From: Leuctra nigra
Taxonomy: Eukaryota > Arthropoda > Insecta > Plecoptera > Leuctridae
Direction: 5' to 3'
DNA length: 64,000 nt
Assembly (NCBI GenBank): GCA_934045905.1
Contig: OW203771.1
Coordinates: 3,658,001 to 3,722,000, forward strand
Shown: piece by piece, positions 63,770-64,000 of the stretch
Layout: each line of letters starts with the position of its first letter
Position numbering within the stretch: position 1 is the first letter of the stretch
Notes under the pieces: model-generated
The model's database searches: none
The model's input: only the letters and a program-made list of their open reading frames with translations
Told to the model about the DNA's origin: nothing
Made by a program: the position numbers and the translations under genes

Positions 63770-64000
63770 ATAACCTCTATCCTATAAATTTTCAATATTT
63801 AAAAAAAAATGCTTATAAGTATAACTTTCGGCTAAACTTGACGTTTGAGGTTCCACCTGTTGTGACCCATGGATACTTGTCCGCCTAACTTGACTAATAT
63901 CTGGATGTATCGGTGTACATTTCCATACTTTACAATTCCACAAGTCACTAAAATGAAAGACTTTTGCAACATAAATTACGATGTATTGTCCTTGGGAAAA

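Overview
The window is eukaryotic and arthropod, most likely insect. It is AT-rich, its genes are split by introns, and it is packed with DNA transposons, SINE-like repeats and broken non-LTR retrotransposons. A hemipteran would fit the repeat content, but that is a guess: no marker in the window fixes the species. Only two host genes are recognised, both on the minus strand.

Host genes. (1) Glutamine:fructose-6-phosphate aminotransferase (GFAT/GFPT, first and rate-limiting step of the hexosamine pathway) occupies 30399-47120. Eleven coding exons splice in consistent phase to about 675 residues, from the second coding exon to the stop; only the tiny first exon (Met-Cys-Gly) was not found and probably lies beyond the window. 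Three candidate microexons (12, 21 and 15 nt), all phase 1-1, sit in the intron where vertebrate GFPT1 carries its alternative muscle exon. Two exon 5' edges, splice acceptors included, have been tandemly copied with a 91-92 bp step. (2) One 95-nt exon at 7064-7158 encodes the glycine-loop and ATP-lysine region of CaMKII; its flanking exons were not found.

Repeats, left to right. 1-7000: hAT-like MITEs with 8-bp target duplications, a long-hairpin MITE family and a 1146-bp Helitron/Helentron-like element sitting without target duplication inside one of those MITEs. 7200-16400: hairpin MITE, 5S-rRNA-like repeat, tRNA-type SINEs, a hAT element nested in a Helitron relic, and a tRNA-like repeat. 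19017-20717: a TA-flanked element filled with CAAGATCTTG palindromes. 21200-25300: GC-rich repeat, hAT-like fragments, SINEs. 27960-30398: probable GFAT 3' UTR. GFAT introns: a miniature LTR retrotransposon (35145-37184) with a tRNA-Pro type primer site and about 32 coding 33-bp repeats, plus hAT and hairpin MITEs and LINE tails. 47500-64000: LINE relics, nested SINE/hAT pairs, two more full Helitron-like copies, a 148-bp inverted repeat identical by eye, a GGAACC-rich hAT element and a terminal element with a repeated GGAAAAACGACCTAAGTAC motif.

Coordinates of exons and of elements with target duplications were read to the base. Limits of unlabelled repeats are approximate. No alignment or database search was possible, so every family name rests on motif recognition.
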